A stretch of 64,000 nt of DNA from Halalkalibacter akibai JCM 9157 (GCF_000513135.1 NZ_BAUV01000012.1:1-64000); one strand, 5' to 3'. Shown: positions 27,298-36,536, counted from the first letter of the stretch. Notes: generated by a model from the letters alone, not told the origin. Made by a program: numbers and translations.

Positions 27298-28043
27298 GTG
27301 AAAAAACAATCAAATTTAAAGTTTTGAGACAAGATGATCCAAACAGTGCTCCTTATGAAGAGGAGTTTGAGGTTCCATATCGTCAAAACATGAATGTAAT
27401 CTCAGCTTTAATGGAGTTTCGTCGTAATCCTGTAAATACAAAAGGTGAGCAAACAACGCCAATTTCTTGGGACATGAACTGTCTTGAGGAAGTATGTGGA
27501 GCTTGTTCAATGGTTATTAACGGCAAACCTCGTCAATCTTGTACAGCTCTAGTTGACCAACTAGAACAACCAATTCGTCTTGAGCCAATGAAGACATTCC
27601 CAGTTGTTCGTGATTTAGTGGTCGATCGTAGTCGTATGTTTGATTCATTGAAAAAAGTTAAAGCTTGGATTCCAATTGACGGTACGTATGATCTTGGACC
27701 AGGACCACGTATGGCGGAAACAAAACGTCAATGGGCATACGAACTATCTAAATGTATGACTTGTGGTGTTTGTTTAGAGTCTTGTCCAAACGTAAATAGT
27801 AAATCAGATTTTATTGGTCCAGCACCATTATCACAAGTACGTTTGTTTAATGCGCATCCGACTGGTGAGATGAACAAGGAAGAGCGTTTAGAAACGATCA
27901 TGAGTGAGGGCGGACTAGCTAACTGTGGTAACTCACAAAACTGTGTTCAATCATGTCCTAAAGGAATTCCTTTAACAACATCAATTGCTGCGCTTAACCG
28001 TGCAACAACGTTACAATCGTTTAAGAATTTCTTTGGTGCTTAA
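27294..28043 (+). CDS. sdhB: Succinate dehydrogenase iron-sulfur subunit
   Basis: Electron-wire subunit of complex II, 249 aa. The N-terminal [2Fe-2S] ferredoxin domain shows CLEEVCGACSMVINGKPRQSC (about residues 63-83). The C-terminal domain has the cysteine runs CMTCGVCLESCP and NCGNSQNCVQSCPKG for the [4Fe-4S] and [3Fe-4S] clusters. Its ATG overlaps the sdhA stop. A terminator follows. Confidence 0.97.
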   Translation: MSEKTIKFKVLRQDDPNSAPYEEEFEVPYRQNMNVISALMEFRRNPVNTKGEQTTPISWDMNCLEEVCGACSMVINGKPRQSCTALVDQLEQPIRLEPMKTFPVVRDLVVDRSRMFDSLKKVKAWIPIDGTYDLGPGPRMAETKRQWAYELSKCMTCGVCLESCPNVNSKSDFIGPAPLSQVRLFNAHPTGEMNKEERLETIMSEGGLANCGNSQNCVQSCPKGIPLTTSIAALNRATTLQSFKNFFGA

Positions 28044-28053
28044 TTTTCCCTGG

Positions 28054-28090
28054 GACTGATCTCTTATAAGAGATTGGTCTCTTTTCTTTT
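28054..28090 (+). terminator. Terminator of sdhCAB
   Basis: GACTGATCTCTTA pairs with TAAGAGATTGGTC (G-T pairs) and is followed by TCTTTTCTTTT. Confidence 0.75.
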
Positions 28091-28116
28091 AACTATACAT
28101 ACAAAGAGGTGTTAGC

Positions 28117-28569
28117 ATGAGGGTTCCTGCATATATAGATAATCTAGAAGAATGGGCTGCTGGCTTTCAATTTTCGGTACCGGTTAAGGTTAGGTTTTCA
28201 GAAACAGATGCTTTTGGTCATTTAAATAATACGAATGCCTTTGTTTATTTTGAAGAAGCTAGAATAGAGTTCTTTAAGCATTTAGAATTAATGCAAAAAT
28301 GGACAAGTCCCGAACATGAAACGATGATTGTCGTTGCAGATCTGCAGTGTGATTTCATTCGTCAAATTAAGTTTGATGAGCGTTTAGCAGTTTCTGTAAA
28401 GGTTAATAAAGTAGGGAACTCTTCAGTTGATTTGCATTATTTGGTTCATAATAGCCGTAAAGAAGTGTGCTTAGTTGGAAGAGGTACAGTTGTTCAAATC
28501 GGAAAGAAATCTGGGACATCTGTTTCTTGGCAAGAAGAGATGCAGCGTGCTTTTTGCAGTCTAGTATAA
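28117..28569 (+). CDS. ysmA: Acyl-CoA thioesterase, 4HBT hot-dog family
   Basis: A 150-aa single hot-dog domain protein that probably hydrolyses an acyl-CoA. The 4HBT signature RFSETDAFGHLNNTNAFVYFEEAR (about residues 28-51) includes the catalytic-type Asp in TDAFGHLNN. Substrate unknown. It follows sdhB and precedes gerE, as ysmA does in B. subtilis. Start ATG 28117 follows AAAGAGGTG. Confidence 0.85.
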   Translation: MRVPAYIDNLEEWAAGFQFSVPVKVRFSETDAFGHLNNTNAFVYFEEARIEFFKHLELMQKWTSPEHETMIVVADLQCDFIRQIKFDERLAVSVKVNKVGNSSVDLHYLVHNSRKEVCLVGRGTVVQIGKKSGTSVSWQEEMQRAFCSLV

Positions 28570-28578
28570 ACAGAAGAA

Positions 28579-28608
28579 GAGGGAACTCCGAATTTCGGAA
28601 TTCCCTCT
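28579..28608. terminator. Hairpin between convergent ysmA and gerE
   Basis: AGAGGGAA-TCCGA arms pair with TCGGA-TTCCCTCT around a very short loop. T runs are weak on both sides, so terminator function is likely but not certain. Confidence 0.5.
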
Positions 28609-28664
28609 AAAAAGAAACGACTAAAACACAGTGAGCTTGTGGTGAGCTTGTGAAAGTAGTGTTC

Positions 28665-28889
28665 TTATATTTCAAGTTCCCCTAGTCGTATTAATTCGAT
28701 AACTGCTTGAGAGCGCCCCTTTACCCCCAGCTTTTGCATCGTATTAGAGATGTGATTTCGTACTGTTTTCTCACTTATGAAAAGTTCTTGCGCGATTTCT
28801 CGTGTTGTCTTATCTTGGACAAGAAGTTCAAATACTTCCCGTTCCCTTTTCGTAAGTAAGGGTTTAGGTCCGAATTCTGCTCCTTTCAA
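28665..28889 (-). CDS. gerE: Spore coat/late mother-cell regulator GerE
   Basis: LuxR/FixJ-type DNA-binding protein that activates and represses sigma-K-dependent coat genes late in sporulation. The 74 aa are essentially one HTH domain (LTKREREVFELLVQDKTTREIAQELFISEKTVRNHI in order, about residues 12-47), the same length as B. subtilis GerE. It starts at TTG 28889 after AAGGAG. A sigma-K-like promoter lies about 80 bases upstream. No receiver domain is present, as expected. Confidence 0.96.
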   Translation of the reverse strand: MKGAEFGPKPLLTKREREVFELLVQDKTTREIAQELFISEKTVRNHISNTMQKLGVKGRSQAVIELIRLGELEI

Positions 28890-28971
28890 TTAGTTCACTC
28901 CTTCTTGCTCGGGCTGAGAGCGTTGTGTAGAACTCATTGGTTCCCACGGGTTTGAAGGGTTTTAGTCTCGA

Positions 28972-29000
28972 TAGTATATGTCTGAGAGGATAACGACGTG
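28972..29000 (-). promoter_or_regulatory. Sigma-K promoter of gerE
   Basis: On the minus strand CACG (29000-28997), 16 bases, then CATATACTA (28980-28972), which fits CATAnnnTA. gerE is transcribed by sigma-K RNA polymerase in B. subtilis. Confidence 0.65.
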
Positions 29001-29094
29001 TTTAATATTGAAAATAAAAATTAATTCATGTAACTTTGGACGAATATAAGCTAGAAAAATTCAAAAATGTTTTAAAAAAACGTAAACTTATCTA

Positions 29095-29124
29095 TTGAAA
29101 GAAATGAAATCTCTGTGCTATACT
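29095..29124 (+). promoter_or_regulatory. Sigma-A promoter of the ptsHI leader
   Basis: TTGAAA (29095-29100), an 18-base spacer and TATACT (29119-29124) with upstream TG (extended -10). It starts a leader of about 300 bases. The gene-free stretch 28890-29431 is fully taken by this promoter, the RAT/terminator and the gerE promoter. Confidence 0.65.
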
Positions 29125-29198
29125 TTTAGTGCTTGAAGTGGAAGAAATACTTACAACATAAAGTAATAACAACAAGATCATAGATTGTACACTTAATT

Positions 29199-29227
29199 AC
29201 GTGTTACTGATTCGATCAGGCATAAGT
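29199..29227 (+). promoter_or_regulatory. GlcT-type ribonucleic antiterminator (RAT)
   Basis: ACGTGTTACTGATTCG then ATCAGGCATAAGT is almost identical to the RAT I recall from the B. subtilis ptsG leader, the target of the antiterminator GlcT. Its 3' half (CAGGCATAAGT) overlaps the left arm of the terminator at 29219-29317, so the two structures exclude each other. Confidence 0.75.
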
Positions 29228-29317
29228 AGAAGTGTATATGAAGGGCAGATGGGGTACGCTATATATGTACAAACCTATTTATTTTTCATGTACTTTTTCC
29301 TACTTAAGCCTTTTTTT
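29219..29317 (+). terminator. GlcT-controlled terminator upstream of ptsH
   Basis: GGCATAAGTAG (29219-29229) pairs with CTACTTAAGCC (29300-29310) with one mismatch, and the stem extends via GTATATGAA / TTCATGTAC. A run of seven T follows. Long loop of about 40-70 bases. Confidence 0.65.
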
Positions 29318-29431
29318 ATTGCTTAAATGGTTGTTTGTACCAAAAAAGCGGAAGAAAAAACTTGGGAAGCGCGTCTGTGCAACCAGTTTTTCTAAATAAC
29401 TAATCCAAAAAATGAAAGAGGTAGATCAATT

Positions 29432-29695
29432 ATGGCAGAAAAAACATTTTTAATCACAGCAGATACTGGAATCCACGCTCGTCCAGCTACACAATTAGTA
29501 AACAAAGCAGGTCAATTTTCTTCAGATATTACACTTGAGTACAAAGGGAAGTCAGTTAACCTTAAGTCAATCATGGGTGTAATGTCTCTTGGTGTTGGTA
29601 AAGGTGCTGAAGTTACAGTAAAAGCTGAAGGTTCTGATGCTGATGAAGCGTTACAAGCAATCGAAGACGTTATTAAGGAAGGGCTAGGAGAATAA
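29432..29695 (+). CDS. ptsH: Phosphocarrier protein HPr
   Basis: Histidine phosphocarrier of the sugar phosphotransferase system and, as HPr-Ser46-P, the corepressor of CcpA. In the 87 aa the catalytic His15 (GIHARPAT) and the regulatory Ser46 ([13 protein letters not shown]) sit at their standard positions. ATG 29432 follows GAAAGAGG. Its stop shares one base with the ptsI start (TAATG). In B. subtilis ptsG precedes ptsH; here ptsG is absent and a GlcT-type leader comes directly before ptsH. Confidence 0.97.
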   Translation: MAEKTFLITADTGIHARPATQLVNKAGQFSSDITLEYKGKSVNLKSIMGVMSLGVGKGAEVTVKAEGSDADEALQAIEDVIKEGLGE

Positions 29696-31413
29696 TGCTT
29701 AAACTTACCGGTATCGCTGCTTCTTCTGGCGTAGCGATCGCAAAGGCTTTTGTTCATGAAGAGCCAGATATGACAATTGAACTAAAAGAAGTTCAGGATC
29801 CGGAGAGTGAAGTTCAACGCCTAGTCGCTGCTTTAACGAAATCGAAGGAAGAACTCTCCGTTATTAAAGATAAAACGGAAAAAGAATTGGGTCCTGATAA
29901 AGCTGAAATTTTCGCAGCGCATTTACTCGTATTAAGTGATCCAGAGTTGGTTGATGCGGTTAAAGACAAAATTACAACAGATAAACAAAATGCAGAATAT
30001 GCAATGAATGAAGTTTCTTCTATGTTCATATCTATGTTTGAAAATATGGATAACGAATATATGAAGGAACGCGCAGCGGATATTCGCGACGTTTCTACTC
30101 GAGTACTAGGTCACTTGTTAGGTGTTGAAGTACAATCTCTAGCAACGATTTCAGAAGAAACGATTATTATTGCAAAAGATTTAACTCCATCAGATACGGC
30201 TCAACTTAACCCTGAATTCATTAAAGGGTTTGCAACTGATATTGGTGGACGTACATCTCACTCTGCCATTATGTCTAGATCTCTTGAGATTCCAGCAGTA
30301 GTAGGTGCTAAAGAAGTAACAGCCCAAATCCAAACAGGAATGACTGTTATTGTTGATGGACTTGATGGTGTTGTCATTGTAGAACCGACAGAAGAAGAAA
30401 TCGCGTCGTACACTAAAAAGCGTGATGATTTTGCTAAGCAAAAAACAGAATGGGCTAAGCTTGTTAGCGAACAAACAACTACAAAAGACGGTCAACATGT
30501 TGAACTTGCAGCGAATATTGGGACGCCAAAAGATTTAGATGGTGTTATTAACAATGGTGCTGAGGGTATTGGCTTGTATCGTACTGAATTTTTATATATG
30601 GGAAGAACCGAACTTCCTTCAGAGGAAGAACAGTTTGAAGCATATAAAGAAGTTGTTGAACGTATGGAAGGTAAGCCTGTTGTCATCCGTACATTAGATA
30701 TCGGCGGCGATAAAGAATTACCATACTTAGATTTACCAAAAGAAATGAATCCATTTTTAGGTTTCCGTGCGATTCGCTTATGTCTAGAAGAACAGGATAT
30801 TTTCCGTACACAACTGCGCGCTCTTCTTAGAGCAAGTGCTTTTGGAAATTTAAAAGTCATGTTCCCAATGATTGCTACACTTGATGAATTCCGTCAAGCG
30901 AAGGCTGTTTTATTGGAAGAAAAAAGCAAGTTAGTGAGTAACGGAGTTTCTGTTTCTGAAGATATGGAAATCGGAATGATGGTTGAGATTCCTTCAACTG
31001 CTGTCGCAGCAGATCTTTTTGCAAAAGAAGTTGACTTCTTTAGCATTGGCACGAACGACTTAATTCAATACACAATGGCAGCAGACCGTATGAATGAACA
31101 AGTTTCATACTTGTATCAGCCATATCATCCTGCGATCTTACGTTTAGTAAAGATGGTAGTAGATGCTGCTCATAAAGAAGGAAAATGGGCTGGAATGTGT
31201 GGAGAAATGGCAGGAGATGAAGTAGCGATCCCGTTATTACTTGGTCTTGGATTAGATGAATTTAGTATGAGTGCTACTTCCATTTTACCTGCTCGTAGTC
31301 AATTGTTATCCTTATCTAAAGAAGAGCTAGCTTCATTTGCAAATGATATGCTTTATTTAGATACGGCTGCTGAAGTAGAAGAAAGAGTACGAACTTCTTT
31401 TATGACTAAATAA
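29695..31413 (+). CDS. ptsI: Phosphoenolpyruvate-protein phosphotransferase (enzyme I)
   Basis: Cytoplasmic enzyme I of the PTS; transfers phosphate from PEP to HPr His15. It is 572 aa. The phosphorylated His189 is in [13 protein letters not shown]. The PEP-binding barrel shows [36 protein letters not shown] in order, [17 protein letters not shown], and the catalytic Cys502 in GMCGEMAGD. Its ATG overlaps the ptsH stop by one base, giving coupled translation. A strong terminator follows. Confidence 0.97.
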   Translation: MLKLTGIAASSGVAIAKAFVHEEPDMTIELKEVQDPESEVQRLVAALTKSKEELSVIKDKTEKELGPDKAEIFAAHLLVLSDPELVDAVKDKITTDKQNAEYAMNEVSSMFISMFENMDNEYMKERAADIRDVSTRVLGHLLGVEVQSLATISEETIIIAKDLTPSDTAQLNPEFIKGFATDIGGRTSHSAIMSRSLEIPAVVGAKEVTAQIQTGMTVIVDGLDGVVIVEPTEEEIASYTKKRDDFAKQKTEWAKLVSEQTTTKDGQHVELAANIGTPKDLDGVINNGAEGIGLYRTEFLYMGRTELPSEEEQFEAYKEVVERMEGKPVVIRTLDIGGDKELPYLDLPKEMNPFLGFRAIRLCLEEQDIFRTQLRALLRASAFGNLKVMFPMIATLDEFRQAKAVLLEEKSKLVSNGVSVSEDMEIGMMVEIPSTAVAADLFAKEVDFFSIGTNDLIQYTMAADRMNEQVSYLYQPYHPAILRLVKMVVDAAHKEGKWAGMCGEMAGDEVAIPLLLGLGLDEFSMSATSILPARSQLLSLSKEELASFANDMLYLDTAAEVEERVRTSFMTK

Positions 31414-31418
31414 ATTTA

Positions 31419-31461
31419 AATTGACTTAATGAGCGATTTCGTTCATTAAGTCAATTTTTTT
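31419..31461 (+). terminator. Terminator of ptsHI
   Basis: AATTGACTTAATGA and TTCATTAAGTCAATT form a long stem with a 9-base loop, then a T run. Confidence 0.88.
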
Positions 31462-31564
31462 AAGTAAAAAGTCACAATCTGTCACATTCTTCTCTTGCTT
31501 TTAACGAAGAAACAAGGGACAATAATGACAATAACACAGGATCTGTGTATAGGAGGTGCGTAAG

Positions 31565-32008
31565 GTGGATCATCGCCAAATTGAAGCAATTGAACGTTCA
31601 TTACGTAGAGTAGCAGAAATGGTAAAGCAAAAGGGTCGAGAAATCCTCACGCAATTTCCAATAACCCCACCGCAATTTGTAGCATTGCAATGGCTAAACG
31701 AATATGGTGATATGACGATTGGTGAACTATCTACAAAAATGTACTTAGCATGCAGTACAACAACTGATTTAGTAGATAGAATGGAAAAAAATGAACTTGT
31801 AGAACGAGTAAAAGATAAAAACGACCGACGTGTTGTACGCATTCATTTATTAGATAAAGGTCGTACAATTATTGAAGAAGTTATTAATAAACGACAAGAT
31901 TACTTAGAAGGCATTTTAAAAGATTTCTCTCAAGATGAAGTCGATTTTCTTGAGAAGAGTTTGCATGTCTTACACGATGAAATGAAAGCGACACGTGTGA
32001 ATCAATAG
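31565..32008 (+). CDS. ysmB: MarR family transcriptional regulator
   Basis: A 147-aa winged-helix MarR protein. The DNA-binding part shows TPPQFVALQWLNEYGDMTIGELS, CSTTTDLVDRMEKNELVERVKDKNDRR (recognition helix and wing, about residues 58-90). GTG 31565 is chosen because the perfect ribosome site AGGAGG (31551-31556) is 8 bases upstream; the GTG at 31556 overlaps that site. Positional equivalent of B. subtilis ysmB, just before the glutamate racemase gene. Ligand and targets unknown. Confidence 0.87.
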   Translation: MDHRQIEAIERSLRRVAEMVKQKGREILTQFPITPPQFVALQWLNEYGDMTIGELSTKMYLACSTTTDLVDRMEKNELVERVKDKNDRRVVRIHLLDKGRTIIEEVINKRQDYLEGILKDFSQDEVDFLEKSLHVLHDEMKATRVNQ

Positions 32009-32037
32009 ATAGAGTCGAAAGAAATTGAGGGGTACTG

Positions 32038-32841
32038 TTGGATAGACCGATTGGAGTTATTGATTCAGGACTAGGCGGACTTACTGTAGCAAAAGAGATT
32101 ATGAGACAGTTGCCAAAAGAAGAGATCATTTACATTGGTGATTCAGCTCGTTGTCCCTATGGTCCGCGGTCAGCAGAAGAAGTAAGACAATTTACATGGG
32201 AAATGATTAATTGTCTACTAGAAGAAAAGATGAAGATGCTTGTGATTGCTTGTAACACGGCTACAGCTGTAGTGCTTGATGAAGTAAAGCGAGAGTTGCC
32301 TATCCCTGTTGTTGGCGTCGTCCATCCGGGCGCAATCAGTGCTTTAAAAGTTACACAAAAGGATCATGTAGCGATAATTGGGACAACTGGCACGATTCAA
32401 AGTCAAGCTTATGAAAAAGCTTTAAAGTCCATTAACAGTGAAGTTAAGGTTGAAAGTCTAGCATGTCCACCGTTTGTCCCACTTGTAGAAAGAGGGATTT
32501 TTGATGGACCAGAAGCTGAAGCGATTGTTGATCAAGCTTTACAACCGTTAGACGGATTTGAGTTTGACACGCTTATTTTAGGGTGTACTCATTACCCACT
32601 TTTAAAAGATGTGATTGCCAAGCGTGTAGGACCAAGCATAGAATTAATTTCTTCAGGTGACGAAACGGCAAGAGAAGTAAGCAGCCTGCTTTATCATAAA
32701 AATCTTCTCTTCACAGACGAACGAGAAACGAAACACCGTTTTTACACGACAGGAGATGCTACTCGGTTTAAAAAGCTAGCTGATCAATGGCTAGAAATGA
32801 ACGTCGGACATGTAAAAACGCTGAATTTAACGGCTGATTGA
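32038..32841 (+). CDS. murI: Glutamate racemase
   Basis: Makes D-glutamate for peptidoglycan (RacE in B. subtilis). The 267-aa enzyme has the N-terminal DSGLGGLTV (Asp near residue 7) and the two catalytic cysteines in ACNTATAV (about residue 72) and LGCTHYPLL (about 183). It starts at TTG 32038 after GAGGGG. It follows ysmB by 29 bases and ends at a strong terminator. Confidence 0.95.
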   Translation: MDRPIGVIDSGLGGLTVAKEIMRQLPKEEIIYIGDSARCPYGPRSAEEVRQFTWEMINCLLEEKMKMLVIACNTATAVVLDEVKRELPIPVVGVVHPGAISALKVTQKDHVAIIGTTGTIQSQAYEKALKSINSEVKVESLACPPFVPLVERGIFDGPEAEAIVDQALQPLDGFEFDTLILGCTHYPLLKDVIAKRVGPSIELISSGDETAREVSSLLYHKNLLFTDERETKHRFYTTGDATRFKKLADQWLEMNVGHVKTLNLTAD

Positions 32842-32845
32842 GAGG

Positions 32846-32887
32846 AAGCTCGTATGATGGACGGAAGTCTATCATGCGAGCTTTTTT
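32846..32887 (+). terminator. Terminator of murI
   Basis: AAGCTCG-ATGAT pairs with ATCAT-CGAGCTT, followed by a T run. Confidence 0.85.
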
Positions 32888-32913
32888 TGATGATGAGAGA
32901 GGGGGAGGGTTTA

Positions 32914-33095
32914 GAGGACAGGAGATTCTCTATTTCTATTAAAACAGCCTATATAACCTTCTAAAAGGACAGAGAGGCCCTTATTTCGTTTATTTTTAAT
33001 TAAAATGTAACGATTTTAGATAGATAAGGAACCTCCTGTCCTCGAAATAAGGAAAAACGAGAGATTTAATCATAATAGCGAATCCTCTGTCCTCC
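32914..33095. repeat. Cluster of inverted GGACAG motifs upstream of gerM
   Basis: GAGGACAGGAG (32914-32924) is perfectly inverted as CTCCTGTCCTC (33033-33043). AGGACAGAGAGG (32966-32977) is inverted as CCTCTGTCCTCC (33084-33095, one mismatch). CCTTATTTCG (32979-32988) is inverted as CGAAATAAGG (33043-33052). The arms interleave, so alternative foldings compete. No gene is visible in 32842-33242; a terminator-like AAAAGAC...GTCTTTT lies at about 33146-33172. Confidence 0.6.
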
Positions 33096-33242
33096 ACAAA
33101 CATAAACGCTGTGACAATCGGCTCCGCTCATTGCTTTTATTTTTTTAAAAAAGACAAGTTCGGTCTTTTTTAAAAATATTGGTCTATTATTATTTCAAGG
33201 CTCGTATACATGTAGTACAAACTATCTTAGGAGGGAATACAA

Positions 33243-34313
33243 ATGCGTAAAGTTATGAGAAAAGGGGTTCCCGCCCTTGCGGTTGCTACTATGTTAACAA
33301 TGACAGCTTGTTCTTTTGGGGCTGATAAGACGAGTAATGAAATGGATACACCGCCTACCAATTATTTAGAAGAGGATGAGTCGTTAGAATTGGAAGATGG
33401 AGAAGAGGCTGACCCTGGTGAAGTAGATGGTGAAGAAGTAGCGGAAGAGAGCAGTATGAGAGAATTATACTTAATTGATGCGAACGGGATGGTTGTTCCT
33501 CAAACATTTGAATTACCTAGAACACAAAGTGTGTTGAAACAATCGCTTGAGTATTTAGTAGACGGAGGTCCTGTGACCGATATGCTTCCAAACGGTTTCC
33601 GTGCAGTTCTTCCAGCTGGAACAGAAGTAGATGTTGATTTAAAAGAGGATGGAATTGCAGTAGCAGACTTCTCGAATGAGTTTAGCAACTACGATCCAAG
33701 TCAAGAAAAGCAAGTGCTAGAGGCGATTACATTTACTTTAACTCAATTTGAAAATGTCGATAGTGTTCAAATTCGTATTAATGGACATAAACAAGATATG
33801 ATGCCAGTTAGCGGGACGCCAATTGGTGAAGGTGTTAGTAGAGCGAACGGAATTAACATCGAAACAGGTGATGTGACAGATGTTGTAAATAGTAGAGGAG
33901 TTACACTTTACTTCTTAGCTCAAAATGGTGAAAACTCGTATTACGTACCTGTAACACGTCGTGTATCGCTAGGAGAGGATACTTTAACGTCAGCCGTAAA
34001 TGAGTTACTTAAAGGACCAGCTCATCAATCTGATTTATTAACTGATTTCCGTCAAGGGGTTGCTCTATTGGATGAGCCAATGTATGAAAATGGAACGCTT
34101 ACTTTAAACTTTAATGAGTCTATCTTATCAGAGTTGCAAGCTACAGCTGTTTCTTCTGAAGTGATGAATATGCTGGCTCTTACTTTAACGGAACAAGAAG
34201 GCGTTGAAAAAGTAGCGATCCAAGTGAACGGGGAAGCAAACATCCTTAATGAGTCAGGTGAAACGGTTCAACCAGTTTCAAGACCATCACTTGTTAATAC
34301 TGGAAGATATTAA
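33243..34313 (+). CDS. gerM: Germination/sporulation lipoprotein GerM
   Basis: Lipoprotein of the mother-cell side in sporulation, where GerM in B. subtilis supports the SpoIIIA-SpoIIQ channel, and needed for germination. The 356-aa chain begins with a lipoprotein signal (RKVMRKGVPALAVATMLTMTAC, Cys at about 23), followed by an acidic linker of about 50 residues rich in Glu/Asp. Two GerMN domains of similar pattern follow (about 75-185 and 215-335), each with SLEYLVDGG/AVNELLKGP and VADFSNEF/LTLNFNES strands. ATG 33243 follows AGGAGGG. Confidence 0.93.
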   Translation: MRKVMRKGVPALAVATMLTMTACSFGADKTSNEMDTPPTNYLEEDESLELEDGEEADPGEVDGEEVAEESSMRELYLIDANGMVVPQTFELPRTQSVLKQSLEYLVDGGPVTDMLPNGFRAVLPAGTEVDVDLKEDGIAVADFSNEFSNYDPSQEKQVLEAITFTLTQFENVDSVQIRINGHKQDMMPVSGTPIGEGVSRANGINIETGDVTDVVNSRGVTLYFLAQNGENSYYVPVTRRVSLGEDTLTSAVNELLKGPAHQSDLLTDFRQGVALLDEPMYENGTLTLNFNESILSELQATAVSSEVMNMLALTLTEQEGVEKVAIQVNGEANILNESGETVQPVSRPSLVNTGRY

Positions 34314-34365
34314 TAGCTTTATTGGACTCGAGCCTCATAATTAATTATACTTATTATATCGCTAG

Positions 34366-34402
34366 GAAAAAGGAGGAGCATCTTGCTACCTCCTTTTTAC
34401 CC
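34366..34402 (+). terminator. Terminator of gerM
   Basis: AAAAAGGAGG and CCTCCTTTTT are perfect 10-bp arms around a 13-base loop. Confidence 0.75.
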
Positions 34403-34445
34403 TTACATAAAAAGTTTTGGTTATTAACGAGTAGGAGGATATTAT

Positions 34446-35189
34446 ATGAGAGTCGATGGCCGTGATGTAGATCAGTTAAGAGAAGTCGTCATAGAAACAA
34501 ATTATGTTAAACACCCGGAAGGATCGGTTTTAATTTCGATGGGAGATACAAAAGTGATTTGTACAGCTACAGTGGAAGATCGTGTTCCGCCTTTTCTAAG
34601 AGGGAAGGGGAAAGGTTGGATTACAGCGGAATATTCCATGTTACCCAGAGCAACAGAACAACGAAACATTAGAGAGTCGTCAAAAGGTAAAGTAGCGGGG
34701 AGAACTATGGAAATTCAAAGATTAATTGGACGAGCCCTGCGTTCTATTCTTGATCTTGAAAAAATAGGAGAACGCACCATCTGGATTGATTGTGACGTGA
34801 TTCAAGCTGATGGAGGAACACGAACGGCTTCTATTACAGGTGCATTTGTAGCGCTAGCTCTAGCTATGGAAAAAATATTAAATGCAGGAAAAATTAAAGA
34901 ATGGCCAATTACTGATTATTTAGCAGCTGTATCAGTGGGGATTGATTCCCAAAAAGAAGCTTTGCTTGACCTGTGCTACCAAGAAGATGCTAACGCAGAA
35001 GTGGATATGAATGTTGTCATGACAGGAGTGCATCACTTCGTTGAGCTTCAAGGAACAGGAGAAGAAGCAACATTTTCAAGAGAGCAACTTAACTCGTTAC
35101 TAGATATAGCTGAAAAGGGAATTGATGAGCTAGTTAAAATTCAACGAGAAACATTAGGTTCGATCGCTGACAGAATGATAGAAAAGTAA
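34446..35189 (+). CDS. rph: Ribonuclease PH
   Basis: Phosphorolytic 3'-5' exoribonuclease that trims tRNA precursors. It is 247 aa, close to the family length. Conserved segments are [26 protein letters not shown] in order, [34 protein letters not shown] and the phosphate-site region [26 protein letters not shown] 34446 after AGGAGG. First of rph-rdgB-ysnB, which are 12 bases apart each and clearly co-transcribed. Confidence 0.96.
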   Translation: MRVDGRDVDQLREVVIETNYVKHPEGSVLISMGDTKVICTATVEDRVPPFLRGKGKGWITAEYSMLPRATEQRNIRESSKGKVAGRTMEIQRLIGRALRSILDLEKIGERTIWIDCDVIQADGGTRTASITGAFVALALAMEKILNAGKIKEWPITDYLAAVSVGIDSQKEALLDLCYQEDANAEVDMNVVMTGVHHFVELQGTGEEATFSREQLNSLLDIAEKGIDELVKIQRETLGSIADRMIEK

Positions 35190-35201
35190 AGGAGTAAGTA
35201 G

Positions 35202-35801
35202 ATGAATAAGGAAATGGTCATTGCCACGCAAAATAAAGGCAAAATTGCTGAATTTGAGCAAATGTTTCGAGCGAGTGGATGGGTCGTAAAGTCATTACTT
35301 GATTATCCTGATATTCCAGATATCGAAGAGGACGGAGAGACGTTCGCCGAAAATGCTGCTAAAAAAGCCGAGACGCTAGCCAAACACTTGAATCGACTAG
35401 TAATAGCAGATGATTCTGGTCTCATAGTGGATGCTTTGAATGGTAGACCTGGTGTATACTCAGCCAGATACGCAGGCGAAGAGAAAAGTGATCTCAAAAA
35501 TATGGAGAAAGTTTTAAAAGAACTAATTGATGTTCCGAGTGAAGATCGAACAGCACGCTTTATCTGTTTAATTGCTGTAGCAAGACCCAACGAAGAAACG
35601 TTACTTTATGAAGGGTCTTGTGAAGGCTATATTGCAGCAACCGCAACTGGTGATTACGGATTTGGCTACGATCCAATCTTCTATGTACGAGAACACGATC
35701 AAACAATGGCTCAGTTAACCTCTGAACAAAAAAATAAAATCAGTCACCGAGCACAAGCTCTAACTAAATTAATGGAACATCAAAGCGATTGGAACAAGTA
35801 A
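35202..35801 (+). CDS. rdgB: dITP/XTP pyrophosphatase (RdgB/HAM1 family)
   Basis: House-cleaning nucleotidase that removes dITP, ITP and XTP from the pool. The 199-aa protein shows the substrate-binding ATQNKGKIAEF at the N-terminus, EDGETFAENAAKKAE, the metal site ADDSGLIVDALNGRPGVYSARY and the C-terminal TGDYGFGYDPIFYV and SHRAQAL. B. subtilis name ysnA. Start ATG 35202 after AAAGGAG; 12 bases after rph. Confidence 0.95.
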   Translation: MNKEMVIATQNKGKIAEFEQMFRASGWVVKSLLDYPDIPDIEEDGETFAENAAKKAETLAKHLNRLVIADDSGLIVDALNGRPGVYSARYAGEEKSDLKNMEKVLKELIDVPSEDRTARFICLIAVARPNEETLLYEGSCEGYIAATATGDYGFGYDPIFYVREHDQTMAQLTSEQKNKISHRAQALTKLMEHQSDWNK

Positions 35802-35813
35802 GGAGGAAGGCAA

Positions 35814-36326
35814 GTGAAAGCACTCATCATTAGTGATAGTCATGGATTTGAAAAAGAGCTAAAACTAATTGCAGATCGGCATCGTCACGAGGTAGATGCG
35901 CTTTTTCATTGTGGCGATTCCGAGTTGCCGAATGGACATGAAGCACTTGAAGGCTTATATATTGTAAAAGGAAACTGTGATTTTAACGTTGATTTTCCAG
36001 ATGACCTTACTGAGACGATCCGAGGTGTGACGTTTTACGTGACACATGGTCACTTGTACAATGTCAAAATGACTCATGTTCCATTAAGTTACAGAGCGGA
36101 AGAGAATCAAGCGGAGATAGCCTGTTTTGGACATTCGCATGTAGCTACAGCATTTCAAGAAAACGGAGTCGTTTATATCAATCCAGGGAGCATCCGTCTA
36201 CCTCGTAATAGAGTAGAGCGAACGTATTGTATTTGTGAGTGCGAAGGCGAGACAATTAAAATTACTTATTATGGTTTTAATGGAGAGGTGATTCCTGATT
36301 TAGCTTTTCGATTTACTAGAAAATAA
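35814..36326 (+). CDS. ysnB: YfcE/MJ0936-type metallophosphoesterase
   Basis: A 170-aa calcineurin-like phosphodiesterase. The metal-binding residues are all visible: SDSHG (residues 7-11), FHCGDSE, VKGNCD, VTHGHLYNV and FGHSHVATA. The closing IYINPGS-type motif (VYINPGSIRLPR) is typical. The physiological substrate is not known. It starts at GTG 35814 after AGGAGGAAGG and is the last gene of rph-rdgB-ysnB. Confidence 0.9.
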   Translation: MKALIISDSHGFEKELKLIADRHRHEVDALFHCGDSELPNGHEALEGLYIVKGNCDFNVDFPDDLTETIRGVTFYVTHGHLYNVKMTHVPLSYRAEENQAEIACFGHSHVATAFQENGVVYINPGSIRLPRNRVERTYCICECEGETIKITYYGFNGEVIPDLAFRFTRK

Positions 36327-36394
36327 ATCTACACGTAATCCCGAAAGCTCGGTTACAACCTCTTTTGGGATTACTAAAAAATAATCAGAAACTG

Positions 36395-36423
36395 TTGACA
36401 TGTTATATTTATTTTGATATAGT
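36395..36423 (+). promoter_or_regulatory. First promoter of the tRNA genes
   Basis: TTGACA (36395-36400), a 17-base spacer and TATAGT (36418-36423), about 110 bases before tRNA-Gly. Confidence 0.7.
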
Positions 36424-36469
36424 TATAAATGTCGCTGAAACGTAACAGAAAAAACTTTTGAAAAACATC

Positions 36470-36498
36470 TTGTTCTTAAAATGAATATGTGTTAAAAT
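36470..36498 (+). promoter_or_regulatory. Second promoter of the tRNA genes
   Basis: TTGTTC (36470-36475), a 17-base spacer and TAAAAT (36493-36498), about 38 bases before tRNA-Gly. It is the promoter at the more usual distance. Confidence 0.55.
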
Positions 36499-36536
36499 TA
36501 TTTCTGTTAGAGTTGAGACGATGGTCAAATTAATAT

